A DNA stretch of 33,613 nucleotides from CAYUNN01 sp964607015 (GTDB lineage: Bacteria > Patescibacteriota > Minisyncoccia > Minisyncoccales > JAGGXC01), in assembly GCA_964607015.1 (NCBI GenBank), contig CAZSHN010000008.1, positions 1 to 33,613 of the forward strand, written 5' to 3'. Made by a program: the position numbers and the translations under genes. Below the pieces are notes generated by a model. It was given only the letters and a program-made list of their open reading frames with translations. It ran no database searches and was not told the DNA's origin. Positions 7,975 to 15,210 of this stretch are shown here, in pieces. Position 1 is the first letter of the stretch. The number at the start of each line of letters is the position of its first letter.

Positions 7975-8952
7975 ATGAGAATAGTAACAGGGATTCGCCC
8001 TACGGGAAAATTACATATAGGAAACTACCTTAATACTGTTAAACGATACACAGAATTTCAAGATAAAAATGAATGCGTCTTTTTTATTGCTGATTTACAT
8101 GGACTAACTACTCCTTACAATCAAGAGAAATACAAAGAAGAAGTAAGGGAAAAGGCTATTGACATCGTTGCGTCAGGGCTAGATCCAGAAAAATGCGTAA
8201 TCTATATCCAGTCCCATATTCAAGAAGTAAGTGAGCTGACTTGGTTATTAAGTACAGTAACTCCTGCAGGAGACTTAAAAAGAATGACTCAGTTTAAAGA
8301 AAAGTCAAAGAAGCAACCAAAAGATGTAAATGCTGGCTTGCTAAGCTACCCTATTCTAATGGCTGCTGATATTTTAATTCAACGAGCTGACAAGGTTCCT
8401 GTAGGAAAAGACCAAGAACAACATTTAGAACTAACCAGAACAATTGCAAGAAAATTCAATAATAAATTTGAAGAAACCTTCAAAGAGCCGGAAGGATTAA
8501 TATTAGAATCATCTGCTAAAATAATGTCTCTTCAGGATCCAAAGAAAAAAATGTCAAAAAGTGATCCAGACCAGACTCGTATTGGAATATTTGATAAACC
8601 AGAAACTCTTAGAAAAAAAATAATGTCAGCTGTAACTGACACAGGAAAAGAAATTAAATACAATCTCAAGAAAAAACCAGGAATATCAAACCTCTTAACT
8701 ATTTACAGTATTATTGATAATAAAGAAATCAAAGAAACTGAAAAAGACTTTAAGGAAAAAAGCTATAAAGAATTTAAAGAATCATTAGCCCAGCTCCTTG
8801 CCAACAAATTTGAGCCTTTCAGAAGAAAAAAAGAAGAAATCCTATCAAGAGATTCCTATATTGAAGAAATATTAGAAAAAGGAGCAAAAAGAGCTAGAAT
8901 AATAGCTCAATCTACAACAGAAGAAGTAAAAAAGAAAATGGGATTGTTATAA
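7975..8952 (+). CDS. trpS: Tryptophan--tRNA ligase
   Basis: 325 residues, typical of bacterial TrpRS. This class I synthetase charges tRNA-Trp in the cytoplasm. The N-terminal GIRPTGKLHIGNYLNTV contains the HIGN form of the HIGH motif (residues 14-17), and KMSKS is at 192-196. Other family sequence includes FFIADLHGLTTPY, YPILMAADIL and VPVGKDQEQHLELTR. The ATG lies 2 nt after the rnj stop codon, so the two are cotranscribed. A terminator follows 18 nt after the stop. Confidence 0.97.
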   Translation: MRIVTGIRPTGKLHIGNYLNTVKRYTEFQDKNECVFFIADLHGLTTPYNQEKYKEEVREKAIDIVASGLDPEKCVIYIQSHIQEVSELTWLLSTVTPAGDLKRMTQFKEKSKKQPKDVNAGLLSYPILMAADILIQRADKVPVGKDQEQHLELTRTIARKFNNKFEETFKEPEGLILESSAKIMSLQDPKKKMSKSDPDQTRIGIFDKPETLRKKIMSAVTDTGKEIKYNLKKKPGISNLLTIYSIIDNKEIKETEKDFKEKSYKEFKESLAQLLANKFEPFRRKKEEILSRDSYIEEILEKGAKRARIIAQSTTEEVKKKMGLL

Positions 8953-8970
8953 GAAATTAGATAAAATTGA

Positions 8971-8997
8971 AAAAGCTCTGACAAAGAGCTTTTTTTT
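8971..8997 (+). terminator. Bidirectional terminator between trpS and phosphomannomutase genes
   Basis: AAAAGCTC (8971-8978) pairs with GAGCTTTT (8986-8993) around a 7-nt loop. On the plus strand it runs into a T stretch. On the minus strand the hairpin is followed by TCAATTTT, so it can also end the convergent gene, whose TAA stop (8996-8998) lies in the A/T tract. Confidence 0.88.
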
Positions 8998-10339
8998 ATT
9001 TAGATATTATTTCAATTATTTCTTCTTTCTTTTTAAGCATTAATTCTTTATTATCTGCTTCTAAGTTTAATCTTAGAAGATCTTCTGTATTAGAAGGACG
9101 AATATTAAACCACCAATCTTCAAATTCTACAGTTAACCCATCTATCTTTTCTATCTTACCTCCTTCTTTTGAGTACTTAGTTTCAATTTTTTTTATTTGA
9201 GATTCTTTGTCCTCTACTTTAATATTGATTTCATAGCTTTTACTGTGCTCTGTAAAAGGTTTCTCAAGTTCGGAAACAGGCTTATCTTCTCTTTTCATTA
9301 TATTAATTAATCTCACCATCGCATAAAGTCCATCGTCAATACAATAATGATCTTTGTACATTATATGACCACTAGTTTCTCCGCCTAAGGCTCCTCCTTT
9401 TTCTATTAGATTCTTTTTGTAATAAGGGTTGCCCACTCTCATCTTAATCGGAATTCCGCCCGCTTCTTTTACTTTTTCTTTAAGAGCTTTGGTACACCTT
9501 AGATCGTAATAGATTTCTTTTTCTTTAGAATCTTTTAAAACGTCTAACGCTAATATTCCAATTAATACATCTCCTCTCATTACTTCTCCTTTTTCGTTAA
9601 CAGGAATTGCCCTGTCAGCATCTCCGTCAAAAAATATTCCCATGTCAGCTTCTTCCTTAACCACTCTTTCTTTAAGAATTTTGAAGTTTTCTTCGTCGTG
9701 TGGGTTCGGTTCATGGTTAGGAAAATCAGGTTTTGGCTCGTCAAATAAAGAAATAACTTCAAAATTAGTACCACTAAAGAATGGCTTTCCAGAAATACTA
9801 CCAACTCCGTTTCCATAATCAACAACTATCTTAAGTCCTTCTTTGCTTTTAAGCTTACTAGTTAACTCTTTAATATAATCTTCTAAAATATCTCCTTTTT
9901 GAACTTCCTCGTTTGTTCTTTTTGGATTCTCTTTTTTAAAAATTTCTTTAATTTCTTCCATTCCCGAGTCTTTTCCTATTTGCAATACATTTCCGTTTTC
10001 ATTCTTAACCATCTTTATCCCATTAAATTTTGCCGGATTATGAGAGGCAGTTACCATAACGCCGCCGTTAAACTCTTTCTTTGTCATGGCAAAATAGAGC
10101 ATAGGAGTATTGCTCATTCCTATATCTACGACTTCTTTTCCAGAACTCAAAAGACCTTCTACTAAAGATTTCTTAAGAGAAACAGAGGATTTTCTAGCAT
10201 CCATTCCTACAACCACCTTGCTTCCTTCTAAAAAAGATCCAAAGGCATATCCGATCCTAAAAGCTTTGTCTTCGTTTATTTCATCAGGGTATTCCCCTCT
10301 TACATCGTACGCTCTAAAAATAGATTCTTCTTTATTCAT
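8996..10339 (-). CDS. Phosphomannomutase/phosphoglucomutase
   Basis: 447 residues. An alpha-D-phosphohexomutase that interconverts hexose 6- and 1-phosphates for nucleotide-sugar and envelope glycan synthesis. It opens FRAYDVRGEYPDE, has the catalytic phosphoserine motif TASHNP (Ser99), the Mg-binding DGDADR (238-243), the sugar-specificity loop GGETSGH (319-325) and the phosphate-binding RPSNTEDLLRLN near 418. All four active-site motifs are present. Similarity to the ManB/AlgC branch suggests dual mannose/glucose activity, but sequence alone does not decide. It is monocistronic and has an extended -10 seven nt before the ATG. Confidence 0.94.
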   Translation of the reverse strand: MNKEESIFRAYDVRGEYPDEINEDKAFRIGYAFGSFLEGSKVVVGMDARKSSVSLKKSLVEGLLSSGKEVVDIGMSNTPMLYFAMTKKEFNGGVMVTASHNPAKFNGIKMVKNENGNVLQIGKDSGMEEIKEIFKKENPKRTNEEVQKGDILEDYIKELTSKLKSKEGLKIVVDYGNGVGSISGKPFFSGTNFEVISLFDEPKPDFPNHEPNPHDEENFKILKERVVKEEADMGIFFDGDADRAIPVNEKGEVMRGDVLIGILALDVLKDSKEKEIYYDLRCTKALKEKVKEAGGIPIKMRVGNPYYKKNLIEKGGALGGETSGHIMYKDHYCIDDGLYAMVRLINIMKREDKPVSELEKPFTEHSKSYEINIKVEDKESQIKKIETKYSKEGGKIEKIDGLTVEFEDWWFNIRPSNTEDLLRLNLEADNKELMLKKKEEIIEIISK

Positions 10340-10346
10340 ATATATT

Positions 10347-10355
10347 ATTATATCA
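10347..10355 (-). promoter_or_regulatory. Extended -10 promoter of the phosphomannomutase gene
   Basis: TGATATAAT on the minus strand matches the extended -10 form TGnTATAAT. It lies 7 nt before the ATG at 10339, so the mRNA would have almost no leader. No clear -35 is present, which is usual for extended -10 promoters. Confidence 0.6.
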
Positions 10356-10379
10356 TAATCAAAAATAACTATAAAAACA

Positions 10380-10408
10380 TTGACTGATATGATTAGTTAA
10401 TATAATAT
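10380..10408 (+). promoter_or_regulatory. Promoter of rpsF-ssb-rpsR
   Basis: TTGACT (10380-10385) is followed after 15 nt by TATAAT (10401-10406), or after 17 nt by TAATAT (10403-10408). Either choice puts the transcription start at about 10411-10415, at the beginning of the structured leader. Confidence 0.65.
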
Positions 10409-10410
10409 AA

Positions 10411-10470
10411 GAACATTGTATTAGCCAGATTTCTTGCTTGATTATCTGGTTCAAACCTGTTATAATGTTC
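10411..10470 (+). ncRNA. Structured rpsF leader, probable S6:S18-binding element
   Basis: GAACATTGTA (10411-10420) pairs with TATAATGTTC (10461-10470) in a 10-bp stem with one G-U pair. AGCCAGAT (10423-10430) pairs with ATCTGGTT (10444-10451), again with one G-U pair, around a 13-nt loop. The two helices are joined by 2 nt on the 5' side and by a 9-nt 3' bulge, CAAACCTGT (10452-10460). This stem, 3' bulge and hairpin arrangement is the architecture described for the S6:S18-complex-binding motif in rpsF leaders, whose bulge carries CCG. Here it reads CCT (10456-10458). The structure is clear; the function is inferred from it and from the rpsF-ssb-rpsR context. A further 108 nt lead to the ATG with no other strong structure seen. 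Confidence 0.65.
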
Positions 10471-10578
10471 TAGACTTGGCAATATTCTATTCAGTAAAAG
10501 AAAGGGATAAAACAAGCCCAAATTATAAAATTATATTGTTAAGAACGAAAGTATAACAGAATTTAAGATTATAAAAAT

Positions 10579-10965
10579 ATGAAATATTACGAATTAGCTT
10601 ATATCATATCTTCAAAGCTTTCTGAAGAAGAAGCAAAGGATATAAAACAAAAAATAGAAACTTCTATCCAGGAAAAAGAAGGAATTTTAGATTTTTCTGA
10701 AGAACTTAAGAAAATAAGCTTAAGCTACCCAATCGAAAAAGAAACTCAAGCTTATTTAGGAAGTGTAAAATTCTTCCTTAAAAAAGAGGATATTAATAAA
10801 ATAGAAAAAGAAGTTAAAGAAGAAAAAAATATCTTTCGCTTTATTCTCTGTAACAAGAAAAAAATAGAAGCAAAAGAAAGCGACGAAAAGAAACCTTCTT
10901 CAAGAAGAAAGAAAAAGGCCGAGTTAAAAGATATTGAAAAAAAATTAGACGAAATATTAAAATAA
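10579..10965 (+). CDS. rpsF: Small-subunit ribosomal protein S6
   Basis: 128 residues. It binds S18 and the central domain of 16S rRNA in the 30S platform. The ferredoxin-like S6 fold begins MKYYELAYIISSKLSEEEA, followed by ISLSYPIEKETQAYLGSVKF and EEKNIFRFILCNKKK. After about residue 97 comes a Lys/Glu-rich extension (EAKESDEKKPSSRRKKK...) longer than in a minimal S6. It is the first gene of rpsF-ssb-rpsR, with a structured leader 108 nt upstream. There is no Shine-Dalgarno sequence before the ATG. Confidence 0.93.
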   Translation: MKYYELAYIISSKLSEEEAKDIKQKIETSIQEKEGILDFSEELKKISLSYPIEKETQAYLGSVKFFLKKEDINKIEKEVKEEKNIFRFILCNKKKIEAKESDEKKPSSRRKKKAELKDIEKKLDEILK

Positions 10966-10969
10966 TCTC

Positions 10970-11497
10970 ATGTATTTAAATAAAGTAATTTTAGTAGGAA
11001 GATTAACTGCTGACCCAGTTTTAAAAAATACTTCCTCTGGACAATCTGTTTGTAATTTTAGCATTGCTACAAACCGAGTATGGACTGACAGGGAAAGCGG
11101 TCAAAAACAAGAGGAAACTGAATATCATAATATAGTTTTCTGGAGAAAGTTAGCAGAAATTGCTTCTCAATTTTTAAATAAAGGATCTTTAGTTTTAATA
11201 GAAGGAAGGTTAACTACCAGATCTTGGGAAGATTCTTCTGGAAAGAAAATGTATAAAACCGAGATTATAGGAGAAAGAATGCAAATGGGACCAAGAGAAC
11301 AAAGCTTCTCTAATTCTCCAAGTCCTGCTAGAAATAAGCCCCAGCAAAAACCAGAAAAATCAGAATCTGAAGAGATTCCAGTCATTGATGAAGATGAGCC
11401 CCGTACAACAAAAAAAGATAAAGATAATAAGAAAGAAAAAAAATCTTCAGAAGAGGAAGAAAATAAAGAAATAGATGTTAAAGATTTACCTTTCTAG
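10970..11497 (+). CDS. ssb: Single-stranded DNA-binding protein
   Basis: 175 residues. The OB fold occupies residues 1-108, with NKVILVGRLTADPVLKNT, FSIATNR, EYHNIVFW, LVLIEGRLTTRSWED and KTEIIGERMQM. A Gln/Pro/Lys/Glu-rich disordered linker follows and ends in the acidic tip DVKDLPF, the docking peptide for replication and repair partners. It coats single-stranded DNA as a tetramer in the cytoplasm. It starts 4 nt after rpsF and ends 28 nt before rpsR, the standard order in bacteria. Confidence 0.97.
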   Translation: MYLNKVILVGRLTADPVLKNTSSGQSVCNFSIATNRVWTDRESGQKQEETEYHNIVFWRKLAEIASQFLNKGSLVLIEGRLTTRSWEDSSGKKMYKTEIIGERMQMGPREQSFSNSPSPARNKPQQKPEKSESEEIPVIDEDEPRTTKKDKDNKKEKKSSEEEENKEIDVKDLPF

Positions 11498-11525
11498 AAA
11501 AAATTAGTAAAAAAAGTAAAATATC

Positions 11526-11729
11526 ATGAAAAGTGCTTGTCGTTTTTGCCAACGTAATATAAAAGAAATTGATTTTAAAAAGACAGAACTTCTTAAGAAG
11601 TTTACTTCTTCATCGGCTAAAATTAAGTCTAGAAAAAAGACAGGTCTTTGTGCCAAACATCAAAGACAATTAGCTCAAGCTGTTAAAAGAGCAAGATATC
11701 TAGGTTTATTACCCTACACTCCGAAATAA
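11526..11729 (+). CDS. rpsR: Small-subunit ribosomal protein S18
   Basis: 67 residues, complete. It pairs with S6 on the 30S platform. The family core is GLCAKHQRQLAQAVKRARYL followed by GLLPY. Near the N-terminus CRFC (Cys5, Cys8), with Cys42 and His45 of CAKH, could bind zinc as in zinc-containing S18 paralogues. It is the last gene of the operon, with a hairpin terminator 26 nt downstream. Its presence next to rpsF supports the reading of the upstream leader as an S6:S18 target. Confidence 0.96.
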   Translation: MKSACRFCQRNIKEIDFKKTELLKKFTSSSAKIKSRKKTGLCAKHQRQLAQAVKRARYLGLLPYTPK

Positions 11730-11754
11730 AATAATAGTAAAATCAATTTAAAAC

Positions 11755-11783
11755 AAAAACTGCTTCTTAAAAAGCAGTTTTTT
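11755..11783 (+). terminator. Bidirectional terminator between rpsR and recA
   Basis: AAAAACTGCTT (11755-11765) pairs with AAGCAGTTTTT (11772-11782) around a 6-nt loop and runs into a T tract. The A/T arms let it serve both the rpsR transcript and the convergent recA transcript. Confidence 0.88.
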
Positions 11784-11803
11784 GATTTCTAAATAAACGT
11801 AAT

Positions 11804-12805
11804 TTAGACAAATGCTTCAATTATTTTCTTTCTTATCTCTTTAACAATCTTTGGATTTTCTTTTAAGAAATCAATAGACGCTTCTGTTCCTTGTCCGAGT
11901 TTCTCATCTTCGTATTTATACCAACTTCCAGCTCTTTTAATAATCCCCTCTTCAACTGCTAAATTAATAATATCAGCGATCTTAGAAATTCCTTCATTAT
12001 AATAAATATCAAATTCTGCTGTCTTAAAAGGAGCAGCTACTTTATTCTTAACAATCTTTGCCCTGTGTCTTCCTCCGACTATCTCATCTTTTCTTTTAAC
12101 TTTGGCCACTCTTCTTAGATTAATTCTCACCGAAGCATAAAACTTTAAAGCTAAGCCACCGGGAGTAGTTTCTGGATTGCCAAAAATCTGACCAATCTTC
12201 ATCCTGGTTTGATTTAAGAATATTACAGAAGTGCCGCTCTTAGAAACTATTCCAGATAATTTCCTTAAAGCTTGACTCATTAAACGAGCTTGAAGACCAA
12301 TCTGAAATTCTCCCATCTCTCCTGCAATTTCTGCTTTAGGAGTTAAGGCAGCAACTGAATCTACAACTACTATATCTACTGCCCCAGACCTAACTAAACT
12401 TTCTAGTATCTGGAGAGCTTGTTCTCCTGAGTCTGGTTGGGAGATTAATAAGTCTTGAACGTTAACTCCAATCCTTTTAGCATAATCCGGATCCAAAGCA
12501 TGCTCTGCGTCAATAAAAGCCACCTGGCCTCCCTTCTTCTGTGCTTCAGATAAAACATGCAAAGCTAAGGTAGTTTTTCCTCCGGCCTCTGGCCCAAAGA
12601 TTTCAATTACTCTGCCTCTCGGTATCCCTCCAACTCCCAAGGCTAGATCTAAAGACAAAGCTCCAGTTGGAACTGCGTCAACGTCAACCGCCTTTATATC
12701 TTTCAACTTCATAATAGAACCATCTCCGAATCTCTGCTTTATTTCGTCAACTGTTTCCTGAAGATCTTTTTTACTATCTTCTTTTTTATTTTTCTTTTTT
12801 GCCAT
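11804..12805 (-). CDS. recA: Recombinase RecA
   Basis: 333 residues. It forms ATP-dependent filaments on single-stranded DNA for strand exchange and repair. Visible are GDGSIMKL, the Walker A GPEAGGKTT (residues 71-79), FIDAEHALDPDYAKRIGV, the Walker B-like VDIVVVDSVAALTPKAE, and GNPETTPGGLALKFYASVR. The P-loop reads EAGGKTT where most RecA proteins have ESSGKTT; the Gly, Lys and Thr needed for nucleotide binding remain. The C-terminal acidic tail is short. A lysine-rich N-terminus (MAKKKNKKED) precedes the core. It follows ftsK by 74 nt on the same strand. No LexA-type site was recognised. Confidence 0.97.
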   Translation of the reverse strand: MAKKKNKKEDSKKDLQETVDEIKQRFGDGSIMKLKDIKAVDVDAVPTGALSLDLALGVGGIPRGRVIEIFGPEAGGKTTLALHVLSEAQKKGGQVAFIDAEHALDPDYAKRIGVNVQDLLISQPDSGEQALQILESLVRSGAVDIVVVDSVAALTPKAEIAGEMGEFQIGLQARLMSQALRKLSGIVSKSGTSVIFLNQTRMKIGQIFGNPETTPGGLALKFYASVRINLRRVAKVKRKDEIVGGRHRAKIVKNKVAAPFKTAEFDIYYNEGISKIADIINLAVEEGIIKRAGSWYKYEDEKLGQGTEASIDFLKENPKIVKEIRKKIIEAFV

Positions 12806-12879
12806 TAGAATTTTTAGGTTTTAAAAAATATTTTAAGCCCTTAATAGTCCATTCTATCATTTAAGAGTAAAAAAGAAAG

Positions 12880-15120
12880 TTACTCTTGAAAATTATTATC
12901 TTCTGGCCCTTCTTGGATTTGATCACTTTCATCTTCAATAAGTCTATCTCTATAAACTTCTCTTGGCTTAGCTCCTCTAGCGGGCCCAACTATCCCTCTT
13001 TCTTCTAACATATCTATCAACCTAGCAGCTCGGGCATAACCAACCTGCAATCTTCTTTGAAGAAAAGAGGCAGAAGCTTTGCCAGCATCAAGCACTAATT
13101 TTTCAGCAGTATCATAAAGAGCGTCTTCTCCTCTAGAAAATACATCAAAACCCTCTTCACTTTCTTCTTCAAGTTTTTCTTTTAAACTTTCTCTTAAATC
13201 AGAATCTTCAGGAACTTCATTGTTTTCTACTATATGTTTCACTACTTTCTTTACTTCGCTTTCTGTAATAAGGGCAGCTTGGACCCTCTTCGGTTTAGAT
13301 ACTTGAGAAGATATGAAAAGCAAGTCTCCTCTTCCTAATAATCTTTCTGCTCCAGAAGTGTCAAAGATTGTTCTAGAATCTACTTGAGAAGCAACTTGGA
13401 AAGCAACTCGAGAAGTAATGTTTGCCTTAATTAAACCAGTAATAACTTCAACTGATGGACGCTGGGTAGCAACTACCAAATGAATCCCTACTGCTCTTGC
13501 CATCTGAGCTAATCTAACAATGGTTGATTCAACCTCCCTTCCTTCCGCTGCCATCAAATCTGCTAACTCATCAATAATTAAAACAATATAAGGTAACGGA
13601 TCTTTCCCTTTTTGCAAAGCCTTTTTATTGTATAACCCTATATTCTTTGTCTTGAAATCAGACAAAGTATCAAATCTTCTTTCCATCTCCTCGATAAGCC
13701 AACTAAGAGCATTAACTGCCTTTGAGTTATTACAAATAACAGGACCAAGTAAATGAGGCAAGTTATTATAAACAGGAAACTCTACTCTTTTCGGATCAAT
13801 TAATATTAATTTCAAAAAGTCAGGAGAATTTTTATAAAGTAAACTAAGTATTAAGTCGTTTAAAAACACTGTCTTACCAGAACCAGTACTTCCTGCTACT
13901 AAAAGATGGGGCATTCGAGCAAGATCAGCGTAAACTGATTCTCCAGCAACATCTTTTCCAATTGCAAAACTTAAAGGAGGAGACTCTTGAAAATCAGAAG
14001 AGTTCATAAGATCCTTTAATCTTACTCTCGCTCTTACGGAATTAGGAACCTCTATTCCTACTAATGATTTGCCTGGAATTGGCGCTTCAATTCTAATAGG
14101 ATGAGCAGCTAAGGCTAATGCTAAATCATCAGACAGAGAAGTAATCTTAGATAATTTTATTCCTTCTGCTGGTTTTAAAGCGTATTGAGTTACTGTAGGT
14201 CCAATCTTAATTCCTCCCATACCTACTGGAATATTAAAATCATTTAGAGTTTTTTGAATAATTTCCTGGTTTGCTTTCGTATCTCCTGTTTGAGGTTTCT
14301 CCTTGTCGCCGTCTAGTAAATCAAGAGGAGGCTTGCTATATTTCTTGTCGTCAGAGACTGCAATAGGAGCTTCTTCCTCTTCTTTTTCTTTCCCCTGAGA
14401 ATTTTCTTGCTCTTTTGTTTCTTGAACCTTAATTGGCTTCTCTTTCTTTCCAGGATAAATACTTTTCATTTTAAACTTGGGTAAAACCTCTTCTTTTATA
14501 AAAGAAAGTTTGCTCTCTTTTTCTTCTTTTGGTCCACTTTTAATTTTCCTAGATTTTTCTTCTGGTTTTTTCTTTTTCTCTTCTTCTTGAATCTTTTTAT
14601 AAAGAGGATAAAAAACTACTATAGATGCAATTCCTCCAATTCCAATAAAAATTATTGAGGCAACCCATTTTCCAAAAAACTTAACAACCGGATAACTCAT
14701 TCCGTTACCTACTATTCCTCCAAGTTCCTTTCCTATAATTCCTAGAACTCCTGCCAAACTCATAATAAAAACAAAAATGGACACTATTGCCAGCCATCCA
14801 TTTTTCTTAAAAATAGTTAGTTCTTCCCAGAAAGCTAATCCGCCCAAAACCAAGAAAAGAGGAAAAGTAAATACGGTCTTGCCAAATAATTTTATAGCAA
14901 GCTCCATGAATTTTTCTCCAGCTATTCCTGCTTTACCAAAAAAACTCAAACCAATAATCACAGCTAATAAAATTAATATCAAACCGATAATTTTTTGTTT
15001 GATTTGAGAAGGTAAAATAAAATCAGGGTTTTTCTTCTTATTCTTCTTCTTAGAACTTTTTTTTGAAGATCTCGTTTTTTTAATTTTTTTCTTCTTTTTT
15101 TTCTTTTTCTTCCTCCCCAT
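12880..15120 (-). CDS. ftsK: DNA translocase FtsK/SpoIIIE
   Basis: 746 residues from ATG 15118-15120 (MGRKKKKK). An in-frame ATG 63 nt upstream is rejected because it lies in the rpoC terminator. A very Lys-rich N-terminus is followed by four or five membrane helices (about residues 42-175), a charged linker, and the motor. The motor has AGSTGSGKTVFLN (Walker A, near residue 410), LKLILIDPKRVEF, and IVLIIDELADLM (Walker B). The C-terminal gamma winged helix is present: KASASFLQRRLQVGYARAA followed by DMLEERGIVGP. FtsK pumps chromosome ends through the division septum and helps resolve dimers. It lies between rpoC and recA on the same strand. Confidence 0.95.
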   Translation of the reverse strand: MGRKKKKKKKKKIKKTRSSKKSSKKKNKKKNPDFILPSQIKQKIIGLILILLAVIIGLSFFGKAGIAGEKFMELAIKLFGKTVFTFPLFLVLGGLAFWEELTIFKKNGWLAIVSIFVFIMSLAGVLGIIGKELGGIVGNGMSYPVVKFFGKWVASIIFIGIGGIASIVVFYPLYKKIQEEEKKKKPEEKSRKIKSGPKEEKESKLSFIKEEVLPKFKMKSIYPGKKEKPIKVQETKEQENSQGKEKEEEEAPIAVSDDKKYSKPPLDLLDGDKEKPQTGDTKANQEIIQKTLNDFNIPVGMGGIKIGPTVTQYALKPAEGIKLSKITSLSDDLALALAAHPIRIEAPIPGKSLVGIEVPNSVRARVRLKDLMNSSDFQESPPLSFAIGKDVAGESVYADLARMPHLLVAGSTGSGKTVFLNDLILSLLYKNSPDFLKLILIDPKRVEFPVYNNLPHLLGPVICNNSKAVNALSWLIEEMERRFDTLSDFKTKNIGLYNKKALQKGKDPLPYIVLIIDELADLMAAEGREVESTIVRLAQMARAVGIHLVVATQRPSVEVITGLIKANITSRVAFQVASQVDSRTIFDTSGAERLLGRGDLLFISSQVSKPKRVQAALITESEVKKVVKHIVENNEVPEDSDLRESLKEKLEEESEEGFDVFSRGEDALYDTAEKLVLDAGKASASFLQRRLQVGYARAARLIDMLEERGIVGPARGAKPREVYRDRLIEDESDQIQEGPEDNNFQE

Positions 15121-15140
15121 AGAAAGACTTAAATAAAAGA

Positions 15141-15176
15141 GTATTAAAAGAGACAGATGATCGGTTTCGATCAGCT
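15141..15176 (-). terminator. Probable terminator of rpoB-rpoC
   Basis: On the minus strand TGATCG and CGATCA form a perfect 6-bp stem around AAAC (15158-15173), extendable past one mismatch, and are followed by the T-rich TCTCTTTTAAT. It lies about 35 nt after the rpoC stop and before the chosen ftsK start. Confidence 0.5.
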
Positions 15177-15210
15177 CAGGCACAGAGAGTTGTTTTTAGT
15201 CCAATGTTGT

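Noticed and set aside
10411..10470. A short tRNA: 7-bp terminal pairing and GGTTCAAACC resembling a T arm
   Set aside because: No anticodon arm or proper T stem forms; the sequence folds better as one long hairpin with a 3' bulge, in the position of an rpsF leader.
12863..12887. 8-bp inverted repeat AAGAGTAA/TTACTCTT at the ftsK stop, as a terminator
   Set aside because: The stem is AT-rich and neither side is followed by a T tract; it may be chance in AT-rich DNA.
15121..15183. Longer FtsK start at 15183 adding 21 residues
   Set aside because: The extension overlaps the probable rpoBC terminator hairpin and has no FtsK-like sequence; the Lys-rich MGRKKKK start is the more natural one.
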